Assembly: GCA_000381625.1 (NCBI GenBank)
Contig: KB906767.1
Span: 1,900,629-1,964,628 of the forward strand
Direction: 5' to 3'
Length of the DNA stretch: 64,000 bases
Source: Bryobacterales bacterium KBS 96
GTDB lineage: Bacteria > Acidobacteriota > Terriglobia > Bryobacterales > Bryobacteraceae
This document shows, one piece after another, positions 26,965 to 34,259 of this stretch. Position numbers and translations under genes: made by a program. Numbering within the stretch: position 1 is the first letter of the stretch; every line of letters begins with the position of its first letter. The notes under the pieces are model-generated. The model worked only from the letters and a program-made list of their open reading frames with translations, ran no database searches and had not been told where the DNA came from.

Positions 26965-27864
26965 TCATTTCCAGGCCAATCGCGCCCGGTATTCCTCTTT
27001 TCCTCGAATGTTCGTCCGCAGGTGAAACAGGGGGCCACCGACTAACATCGAGCTCGGATCGTAACCGGATGGCGCAAGTGTTTCGGCTTCCCTCTGTCCT
27101 GCCGATGTAACGAAGACTTCGTTCAGATCGGGTCCACCAAACATCAAAGACGACGTCTGCAATGCAGGTACGTGTACGCGCCGTTCCACCGTCCCATCCG
27201 GCCGGTAGCGCACCACTCCCGCGCCGAACCATTGCGCGCACCAGATGAAACCATCTACATCCACCGTCAGGCCGTCCGGGACTCCTTCCTCTTTCGGAAC
27301 CTGCGCCAAGATCCGCCGGTTACCTACACTTCCGTCGCTTCTCCGATAATCGTAGGCGTAGATTCGCCTCGCAGCCGAGTCCGCGTAGTACAGCGTGCTC
27401 TCATCGGGAGAAAAACCTAGCCCGTTAGAAAGCAATATCCCTTCATCGACTACGTGAACCGAGCCGTCCGTGTCCACACGGAACAAACAACCTCGTTCAT
27501 AGTTGTCGTTTGGCTCGAAAAAGCACGATCCGGTAAACAGCCGGCCTTGCGGATCGGCCACACAATCGTTCAATACGCATTTCTTCCCTTCGGCGGAATC
27601 GGCAACCAATTGCCACTCTTCCTTGCCGTCCCATAACCAGATTCCATTCGAGTTGGTAACGACGAATCCGCCGCTGTCGAGCAGCGCAAGGCCGGCCACT
27701 TCGGTTCCGCTCTGCAGCAGTTCGTGTCGCTTCTTCGACCATAGATACCGGTAGACACGCCGTCCCGTGATATCGGTCCAATACAGGGCCTCAGCCCGCG
27801 CGTCCCAGAGCGGGCTCTCGCCGCATAAGTCGCCGTAATCCGCAATTGCCTCTACTTGTTCCAT
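26965..27864 (-). CDS. SMP-30/gluconolactonase/LRE-family lactonase
   Basis: A 299-residue six-bladed beta-propeller lactonase. It starts with the typical LCGESPLWDARAEALYWTDI, where the Glu is a metal ligand. Other expected ligands appear in the NDCVADPQGRLFTG segment (Asn) and SNGLGFSPDESTLYYADS (Asn, Asp). These enzymes hydrolyse sugar lactones to acids with a divalent metal. ATG 27864 is preferred because AGGAG lies 6 nt upstream; a longer frame to 27891 adds only nine residues. It precedes the SDR by 17 nt, so the two are co-transcribed and probably form the oxidation/lactonase step before the dehydratase. Confidence 0.9.
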   Translation of the reverse strand: MEQVEAIADYGDLCGESPLWDARAEALYWTDITGRRVYRYLWSKKRHELLQSGTEVAGLALLDSGGFVVTNSNGIWLWDGKEEWQLVADSAEGKKCVLNDCVADPQGRLFTGSCFFEPNDNYERGCLFRVDTDGSVHVVDEGILLSNGLGFSPDESTLYYADSAARRIYAYDYRRSDGSVGNRRILAQVPKEEGVPDGLTVDVDGFIWCAQWFGAGVVRYRPDGTVERRVHVPALQTSSLMFGGPDLNEVFVTSAGQREAETLAPSGYDPSSMLVGGPLFHLRTNIRGKEEYRARLAWK

Positions 27865-27901
27865 GTCGATCTCCTGAAGAATATAAGGCATTGCGCTCGA
27901 T

Positions 27902-29632
27902 TCACTTCGAGCGTTGCGGTTTCCACGCGTCGGCGCCTTCCTCGACGACGATCTGCTGGTCGGCGGGAATATCCTTCAGAACGTCGGCGCGCCCGCTTGG
28001 CCACGTAACATGCATTTCATCCACCTTCCGCGCCGCGCCCAATCCGAAATGCATACGCAAATCGTTCTGCGAAAGATAACTGCCGCCGCTGCGCACCTCT
28101 TCCATCTGCTTTATTCCTGCGGCCCAAATTTCGATCCGTGCGCCGATGCCGTCACGATTCGATTTCGTGCCTACCGTCCGGATGCCGATCCAATGATTCC
28201 GCGTTTGCTCGTCCAACATAAGTAGCGAAGGCATCTCGCTCAATTCGTTGACGGCAATTGCCATCCTTCCATCATTGAGGAGGTCCGCCGAAGCGGCTCC
28301 GCGACTGGAGTGCAATTCCGCGAATGCGGGACCGGCTTCGCTGGAAACATCATCAAAGCGGCCATTTCCCAGGTTTCGGTACAGCAGCTTCTTCTGTTTG
28401 AAACGGGAATCGCTGCCCGCCGCTTCAATCTCCGGAGAGAGATGGCCGTTTACCGAAAGAATATCGGGCCAGCCATCGTTATCCACATCCACAAACAGGA
28501 CGCCCCAACCCAAATAGCTGCGAATACGGCCCAACCCCGCTTCAAAAACTCGATCTCCAAACGATCCATTTCCATTGTTGCGGTAAAGGTTCGGGCTATC
28601 GTCGGAGAAGTTTGTCTTCACGATATCGAGCCAGCCATCGTGGTTGTAGTCCGCGGCGGCCACGCCCATGCCGGCCTGAGGCTCTCCGTCGTCATTGAAC
28701 GCTGTTCCCGAAGCAAAACCTACATCGCGAAACGTTCCATTGTGCTGGTTGTGGTAGAGAATGCTCGCCGTCGAGTCGTCCGCGACGTAAATATCGGGCC
28801 AGCCATCGTTGTCATAATCGAGCGTCAGCACGCCGAGTCCGTAATGGCCCTCCGTTTGTCGGATTCCCGAGGTCACGCTCACATCTCTGAATCGACCGCC
28901 GCCCTCGTTGTGAAAAAGATAGTTCAGCCCCGGCTTCAGACCGCGCGGGCCGCAGGCAATGGGAACTCCCTTGTATTGGCAAAACTCACCCGACCCTGGC
29001 GCCGGAGTTCCCGACAGATCGGCGCCCAAATCGACATAATTTGTCATGAACAAGTCCAATTTGCCGTCACGGTCGTAATCGACGAACGCGCAGCCGGAGT
29101 TCCATCGCCCCTCTGCTCCCGCAAGGCCTGCCTGCCCGGCGACGTCCGTGAAGGTTCCATCTCCGTTGTTGTGATAGAGCCGGTTGCGGCCATAGTACGT
29201 CACGAAGAGATCGTCCCAGCCGTCGTTGTCAAAATCTCCCACGCATGCGCCTTGGCCCCAGCCCGTATAAGTCATTCCGGCTGCGCGCGTCACGTCTGTG
29301 AATGTGCCGTCCCTGTTGTTGCGATACAGATGACTGGTTGGTAAGTCGTTGCCTGCCTTCAACCCGAATTGCGTTCCATTGACGACGAAGAGATCGGGAA
29401 ACCCGTCGCGGTTGTAATCGATAAACGCCAGGCCGCTGCCGTTCATCTCGAGAATGTATTTCTTATGCGTTTCGCTGCCGCAAACGTCGACCATCGTCAG
29501 GCCCGCTCGACGAGCGATGTTGACGAATGACAGGCTGAATCGGGTTCCCGTTTCGGTCAGCCCGGCAAGCGCGGCGCTCGCCAGCAAAATCGCTCCGAGC
29601 CCCGCTGCAAATGGCATTCGGTGCAGGAGCAT
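27902..29632 (-). CDS. Exported FG-GAP/VCBS repeat protein with ASPIC/UnbV C-terminus (CRTAC1-like)
   Basis: A 576-residue exported protein. After a signal peptide (LGAILLASAALAG) it shows at least six calcium-binding FG-GAP repeats with a D-x-N/D-x-DGxxD core (for example DYNRDGFPDLF, DFDNDGWDDLF, DYDRDGKLDLF, DYDNDGWPDIY), forming an integrin-like beta-propeller. Residues about 475-565 form the ASPIC/UnbV domain (HWIGIRTVGTKSNRDGIGARIEI; LHFGLG-like MHFGLGAARKVDEM). These proteins are typical of Acidobacteria and often encoded with TPR proteins; a role in binding extracellular or surface ligands is inferred. It starts 1 nt after the TPR gene stop, so the two are translationally linked. Confidence 0.85.
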   Translation of the reverse strand: MLLHRMPFAAGLGAILLASAALAGLTETGTRFSLSFVNIARRAGLTMVDVCGSETHKKYILEMNGSGLAFIDYNRDGFPDLFVVNGTQFGLKAGNDLPTSHLYRNNRDGTFTDVTRAAGMTYTGWGQGACVGDFDNDGWDDLFVTYYGRNRLYHNNGDGTFTDVAGQAGLAGAEGRWNSGCAFVDYDRDGKLDLFMTNYVDLGADLSGTPAPGSGEFCQYKGVPIACGPRGLKPGLNYLFHNEGGGRFRDVSVTSGIRQTEGHYGLGVLTLDYDNDGWPDIYVADDSTASILYHNQHNGTFRDVGFASGTAFNDDGEPQAGMGVAAADYNHDGWLDIVKTNFSDDSPNLYRNNGNGSFGDRVFEAGLGRIRSYLGWGVLFVDVDNDGWPDILSVNGHLSPEIEAAGSDSRFKQKKLLYRNLGNGRFDDVSSEAGPAFAELHSSRGAASADLLNDGRMAIAVNELSEMPSLLMLDEQTRNHWIGIRTVGTKSNRDGIGARIEIWAAGIKQMEEVRSGGSYLSQNDLRMHFGLGAARKVDEMHVTWPSGRADVLKDIPADQQIVVEEGADAWKPQRSK

Positions 29633-29633
29633 C

Positions 29634-31007
29634 TCATTTCGCCGCCGGCATCAGCACGTCTTGTGTCTGCCGGGAGAGCACTTCCTCTTCGCGCATCGCG
29701 CCAAGCGCCTCGAATCGTTGTGCCGCGTTTTCGGCATCGGACTGGCGGCCCAGGCGCCGGTAGATCTGCGCCATTTTGTAAAGCGGCAGGGCGTACTTCG
29801 CATCGAGGCGTGTTGCCCTTTCGAAATCGTTTAGGGCTCCCGCGAGGTCGTTCCGATCCATTTTGATCTTGCCTCGTAGATAATACGTCGGAGCGAATCC
29901 CGGGTTTTTCGCCATAGCCTGTTTCAGGGATGCCAGCGCGGCATCTGCGGAATTACGTGACAGACGGTAAATGACGAGCGCTTGCAGATAGTACAAGTAA
30001 AAATCCACGTCCGGACGCGCCAGAGCGCGGTCTGCCGAGTCCTTTGCAGCCTCTAGATCGCCGGTCATATAGCGGAGAAAAACGAGGCCTTCCCACGCGG
30101 CATCGTTGCTTTTGTCAAGTTCCACCGCGCGTTGATACGATGCGGCCGAATCGCGATACCGGCCCAGTCGGAACTCCGCGAGCCCGAGCGTCGTCAGTAT
30201 AGCCGTTGTCGGCGGTCCCTTGGCCAACTGTTGCTGAAGCATCTGTGCCGCCTCTGGAAAATGCTCTTCGCGAATGAGTTCTTCGCCGGCTTCGCTGCAG
30301 TAAATACCGGCCGCGTCCAGTTCGCATGCCTTCACGAGATCCTTGGCTGCGCCGCTCCTGCCGGCCGCTCGCTTCGCCTTGCCGCGGAGGAAAAAGAAGT
30401 CCGGTTTTTGTCCGCCGTCCCCGCTCTCCATTGATGCAAGCAAATCCAAGGTCTGGTCGTATTGCTTCAATTGGTAGCGCGCCAGCGCGAGGTTATAAGT
30501 AATCGCCGCCGCGTCCGGTTTTGACGTATGCGCCCGGTCGAGATACTGGGCTGCAGCCGCGTAATCATTGCACTGCGCCGCGCCCAATCCGAGCGTTCCC
30601 AGTGCGTCCGCATCGGCCGTAGCTGTGGCGGCCGCCGAAAAGAGGACCAGGGCTTTGTCGCATCGTCCGGCTTCGGCATAGAGCGTCCCCAGATGAATTT
30701 GCGCCGCTGTAAACGTAGGCAGCCACTCCAGCGCGTGCTCGAATGCTTCCATTGCCGCGGCGGGTTTCTTCTCGCGTTCGTAAACAATACCCAGCGCATT
30801 ACTGAGAATCGCCGAGCGCGGATACTTCTTCAAGCCGTCTGCCAGGCGTGTCTCGGCCTCCGGCAGCGCCCCCGATTGAATGAGAGGAACCACTGCAAGC
30901 AGATATTGCTGCTCTTCGTTGGATGGCGCCTGCGCAAAAGCGCATAAAGCTGTGGACGCCGCCAGAGCCAGCCCGATTCGTACAAATTGCCGTGCAATCC
31001 GGATCAT
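29634..31007 (-). CDS. Exported tetratricopeptide-repeat protein
   Basis: A 457-residue protein with a signal peptide (IGLALAASTALCAFAQA) and about ten TPR units across residues 30-440 (for example SAILSNALGIVYEREKKPAAAMEAFEHALEWLPT and FAPTYYLRGKIKMDRNDLAGALNDFERATRLDA). TPR superhelices bind other proteins. It overlaps almost end-to-start with the FG-GAP/ASPIC gene and diverges by 35 nt from another exported TPR gene. In this phylum TPR and ASPIC proteins occur together repeatedly, which suggests a joint periplasmic or surface complex. No catalytic domain is visible. Confidence 0.85.
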   Translation of the reverse strand: MIRIARQFVRIGLALAASTALCAFAQAPSNEEQQYLLAVVPLIQSGALPEAETRLADGLKKYPRSAILSNALGIVYEREKKPAAAMEAFEHALEWLPTFTAAQIHLGTLYAEAGRCDKALVLFSAAATATADADALGTLGLGAAQCNDYAAAAQYLDRAHTSKPDAAAITYNLALARYQLKQYDQTLDLLASMESGDGGQKPDFFFLRGKAKRAAGRSGAAKDLVKACELDAAGIYCSEAGEELIREEHFPEAAQMLQQQLAKGPPTTAILTTLGLAEFRLGRYRDSAASYQRAVELDKSNDAAWEGLVFLRYMTGDLEAAKDSADRALARPDVDFYLYYLQALVIYRLSRNSADAALASLKQAMAKNPGFAPTYYLRGKIKMDRNDLAGALNDFERATRLDAKYALPLYKMAQIYRRLGRQSDAENAAQRFEALGAMREEEVLSRQTQDVLMPAAK

Positions 31008-31042
31008 CGTCTCATACTGCCCGTACGGAATACAATTCTCCT

Positions 31043-32068
31043 ATGCTTCGTGCGGCAGCGCTCTGCATCCTCTTGGCGTCCGCCGCCGCGCGGAGTAGCA
31101 CGCCGGCGGTCGCTCTCGTCGCAAAAGGGAACGCGCTGATGCGCGACGAGCGTTACGACGAAGCCGCCATCCGGTTTCAGGAAGCGCTGAATGACGACGG
31201 GCATCTCCTTGAAGCCCGCAGGAATCTGGCAATCTGCCGCTTTGAACTACGTCAGTACAGCCAAGCGCGGGAATTGTTTCAGCCTCTCTCCACAGGATCT
31301 TCTACGGCCGACTATTATCTGGCTCGAATCGACCTTCTGGAAAACCAGCTCGATCGAGCCATTCGCCGTTTTCGAGCCATCGACCAAGTCGGCGGCATCG
31401 AAGATGAAAAATTCTTTCTTGGACTTGCCTACTACAAAAAGGGCGACTTTACTTCCGCGATTCCTTTTTTTGAGCAATGGATCAAGTTGAGCCCTCGGGA
31501 TTTTCGAGCTCACGAGTTTCTCGCCCGGTCCTTCGCTCGCACAAACCGCCGGGCGGAAGCTGCCCGTGAATTTGCCCGCACGCGAGAACTCCACAATTAT
31601 TACCTGGAGGGCTCCGTGGCCCTGAAGCGTTGCGCGACCCTGCTCGACCAGGGCCGGCAGACGGAGGCATGGAATCTGTGCGGAAACGATACAGATGACG
31701 TCGACAAGATTTCTGCTGTCGCCATGTTATTCTCGCGAGCCGGCGATGACCGGCATGCGCTTCTCGGCTGGAAACGCGCCGTCGCTCTCGATCCCGAATC
31801 GCCCGAGAACAATTACAATCTGGCGCTCTCGCTTTTTAAGTTAAAGGACATCGTTCTGAGCCGCCAATACGTTCGCGCCGCGCTCCAGGCCTGGCCCGAT
31901 TTTCCCGAGGCGAACGTGCTTTATGGAACCATTCTTTACATGCTGCGCCAAGACGGCGCCGCTATTCGCGTGCTGACACACGCGCAAGAGCTTCGCCCAG
32001 ACGACCCGATGGTGCGCCGCCTACTTGAAGAGCTGGCATCCTACCGTGGCAGCAGGCAGAAGCCCTAG
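31043..32068 (+). CDS. Exported tetratricopeptide-repeat protein
   Basis: A 341-residue protein. The ATG at 31043 opens a signal peptide (LRAAALCILLASAAARS), followed by TPR units from about residue 25 onward (VALVAKGNALMRDERYDEAAIRFQEAL; FFLGLAYYKKGDFTSAIPFFEQWI; NNYNLALSLFKLKDIVLSRQYV). An earlier in-frame ATG at 30923 lies inside the divergent gene and would hide the signal peptide. Only 35 nt separates it from the minus-strand TPR gene, so both promoters overlap and the two genes are probably regulated together. It is likely a protein-interaction scaffold; partner unknown. Confidence 0.83.
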   Translation: MLRAAALCILLASAAARSSTPAVALVAKGNALMRDERYDEAAIRFQEALNDDGHLLEARRNLAICRFELRQYSQARELFQPLSTGSSTADYYLARIDLLENQLDRAIRRFRAIDQVGGIEDEKFFLGLAYYKKGDFTSAIPFFEQWIKLSPRDFRAHEFLARSFARTNRRAEAAREFARTRELHNYYLEGSVALKRCATLLDQGRQTEAWNLCGNDTDDVDKISAVAMLFSRAGDDRHALLGWKRAVALDPESPENNYNLALSLFKLKDIVLSRQYVRAALQAWPDFPEANVLYGTILYMLRQDGAAIRVLTHAQELRPDDPMVRRLLEELASYRGSRQKP

Positions 32069-32178
32069 CGGAGGCCCTATAAATGTGGTCGCGATGCGCA
32101 GGGCTGAATCACCGAGGAAGGCGGCGAGAAGACATTCTTTGCGTCATTGTCTATCATGCGTTCCGGAAGGCCCGGCGC

Positions 32179-32292
32179 AACGTAAGCGATGCTCTCGTGC
32201 GCAAGCGGGCCGACGCCATGGTCAGCAGTGGTTTGAAAGCGGCCGGTTATCAATACGTGAATGTGGGCGATTGCTGGGACCGAGAAACTTGA
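32179..32292 (+). pseudogene. Fossil of a GH27 alpha-galactosidase N-terminus
   Basis: The frame reads NVSDALVRKRADAMVSSG then LKAAGYQYVNVGDCW and stops at 32292. This matches the second conserved block of GH27 alpha-galactosidases, where the usual end is DDCW; here the first Asp, a substrate-binding residue, is Gly. The preceding MGWNSW block and about 350 residues after are absent. A frame from 32083 can be read but its first part shows no similarity. It is a short non-functional remnant, next to a second remnant on the other strand. Confidence 0.55.
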
Positions 32293-32307
32293 TCATTGGG
32301 TATGCAG

Positions 32308-32412
32308 CTATTCGCCCCGTAGTGCCTGAATCGGTTAGATCGAAGCGGCCGATACGGTGAAATTGATGGGCCAAATATTGCCCGCAGAGAATCGCCAGCG
32401 GGAGCCCGCTGG
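32308..32412 (-). pseudogene. Fossil of an ADOP permease C-terminus
   Basis: On the minus strand one frame reads ASGLPLAILCGQYLAHQFHRIGRFD, like the last-helix region of ADOP permeases, and a second frame reads AASI, stop, PIQALRGE, stop, like the family's extreme C-terminus. Both share the 13-nt string at 32338-32350, so the helices between them are deleted. No other permease sequence adjoins. The fragment lies directly after the sulfatase-fold gene. Confidence 0.5.
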
Positions 32413-34161
32413 CTACTGACGTGTCCCCTGAATGCGCTCTAGAGCCTCGCGGGACGCTGCGTCATGAGGATCGATTGCAACAGCCTGGCGAAATTCGCCC
32501 CTGGCCCGATCCAAGTCGCCTTGTTCGGAATAGAGGGAGCCGAGAGCCGCATGAGGTTGTGCGGAACCTGGGTCGGCGCCGGCGGCTGCTCGCAGTTCAC
32601 GCTCAGCCTCCTGCATGCGTCCTTCTCGCATTGCGAGAATTCCCAGATTGTAATGCGCGCCGAAATTCTCAGGAGCGACTGCAGCAAGGTGCGTGAACTG
32701 CTGTCGTGCGCGGGCGTAATCTTTTTTCAGAAGCCAGATGGTTCCAAGTAGTTCTTCCGCCGGCGCGTAATCTGACCCAGTCGTCAGGGTGGCGTCAAGC
32801 GCTTTCACGGCATCATCAAGACGTCCTGAACGGTAGTAGCTCACGGCAAGATAGAAATGCGCCTGAACGTTTTGCCCGTCTTCCTTGAGCAGCATCCTGA
32901 ATTCACGTATCGCCTCGGAAAGATGCCCGGTATTGGCAAACTGGATGGCGCGACCGTACTGTTCGTATTCTCCCAGCCGATCTTTGGGATCGGCGCCGGA
33001 GCCGCTTTTCGAGGGACTGCCTCCCAAATACCCAAGAGAGCGGAGGCGCGAAATAACCTCCGGGTCTACCGGTTTCGGCGCCGTTCGCCGACTGCCCTGG
33101 TAGAGCGATAGCAGCCTGGCTTTCAAATCGAGTGCGACCGAACGGTCCGATTCATAGCGATTCTGTGTCTCTCCCGGATCGGTTGCCAGATCGTACAACT
33201 CCGGTTTGGGCGCTTCGATGTATTTGTATCGCCCGAGGCGAATGCTGCGAAGGGAACTGCAGGCAAGGTGATCGCGGGCATACATGCTCTCCGCATAAAC
33301 TGGCTCGCTTTCAAGACTGTGCGGGCCGGGCAGCCTGAGAAGGCTGTGCCCCTGAAATTGAGGCGGCGCCGGAATACCCAGAAAATCCAGGACCGTCGGA
33401 GCCAGGTCGAGAAGGCTTACGGGCTCGTCTACACGTGCCGGGTGCTTCACGGCAGCGGCATGCGGCCAGCGCAGAATCATCGGCACGCGTAGCGTACTTT
33501 CGTAGATGAAATAGCCGTGCGTCTGCTCTCCGTGCTCGCCCAAGCTCTCGCCGTGGTCGGAAGTGAGGACGATTAGGGTGTCCTGAAGCGGGTTTCGGGC
33601 TGCAAGCGACTCTTGAAACCGGCCGACGGCGTTGTCGACGTACGCGATTTCGGCGTCGTAGCTACCGTGCGCATAGGGGCGGTGCGCGTCATATAAATGG
33701 ATGAAGACGAAGAACGGATGACCGGATTGCGAATTGAGCCATTGGCTGGCCGCAGTGAGTACGGCCTCGGCAGGCCGTTTCACCTCAGGAGGCTCCTCTC
33801 CCGGATCCGGACGGAGATGAAATGGGCTGTCGTAGACATCGAATCCCTGATTCAGACCGAAGCGGGCGTCCAGCACATATCCGCCGATGAAAGCCGCCGT
33901 ACTGTACCCACGGGCCTTAAGCACTTCCGTCAGGGTGACGACGCCGCCTGGAACTTTCTGACCGTTTTCTTCAACGCCATGGACAAACGGATATGTGGAA
34001 CTCAGCATGGATGTATGGGAGGGGAGGGTGAGGGGAACCAGACTGTCTACTTGGCTGAACAGGGTTCCTTCTCGAGCGAGCGCGTCGAGATGCGGAGTAC
34101 GTATTTTGCGGTACCCGTAGCAGCCAAGGTGATCTGCGCGCAGGGTATCTACGGATATCAA
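32413..34161 (-). CDS. Sulfatase-fold (alkaline phosphatase superfamily) protein fused to TPR repeats
   Basis: A 582-residue protein counted from the TTG at 34161. Residues 1-375 form a type I sulfatase/phosphodiesterase domain: ISVDTLRADHLGCYGY (metal Asp), LTSDHGESLGEHG (metal Asp-His) and ELYDLATDPGE. Where sulfatases carry the formylglycine motif C/S-x-P-x-R it has Thr45-Leu-Pro-Ser-His49, so it is probably not a true sulfatase but a phospho-hydrolase or transferase. Residues 420-575 hold four or five TPR units. The frame stays open upstream to about 34268 and encodes a good signal peptide (ERKVLICILGTFACFPLA), yet no ATG, GTG or TTG begins it; an ATT at 34242 is possible. It follows the receptor gene directly. 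Confidence 0.85.
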   Translation of the reverse strand: MISVDTLRADHLGCYGYRKIRTPHLDALAREGTLFSQVDSLVPLTLPSHTSMLSSTYPFVHGVEENGQKVPGGVVTLTEVLKARGYSTAAFIGGYVLDARFGLNQGFDVYDSPFHLRPDPGEEPPEVKRPAEAVLTAASQWLNSQSGHPFFVFIHLYDAHRPYAHGSYDAEIAYVDNAVGRFQESLAARNPLQDTLIVLTSDHGESLGEHGEQTHGYFIYESTLRVPMILRWPHAAAVKHPARVDEPVSLLDLAPTVLDFLGIPAPPQFQGHSLLRLPGPHSLESEPVYAESMYARDHLACSSLRSIRLGRYKYIEAPKPELYDLATDPGETQNRYESDRSVALDLKARLLSLYQGSRRTAPKPVDPEVISRLRSLGYLGGSPSKSGSGADPKDRLGEYEQYGRAIQFANTGHLSEAIREFRMLLKEDGQNVQAHFYLAVSYYRSGRLDDAVKALDATLTTGSDYAPAEELLGTIWLLKKDYARARQQFTHLAAVAPENFGAHYNLGILAMREGRMQEAERELRAAAGADPGSAQPHAALGSLYSEQGDLDRARGEFRQAVAIDPHDAASREALERIQGTRQ

Positions 34162-34259
34162 AACTACGGACGATGCTTGACGGGCTGCTAACGGAAAGCA
34201 GGCAAAGGTCCCCAGGATACAAATGAGGACCTTTCGCTCAATCCGCCGAATCGGAGATA

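Noticed and set aside
28310-29344. Plus-strand open frame of 344 codons over the FG-GAP/ASPIC gene
   Set aside because: The repeats and signal peptide are on the minus strand; the plus-strand frame is a by-product of codon bias.
32413-34161. Typical sulfatase with formylglycine active site
   Set aside because: The position is Thr-Leu-Pro-Ser-His rather than C/S-x-P-x-R, so only the fold, not the activity, is assigned.
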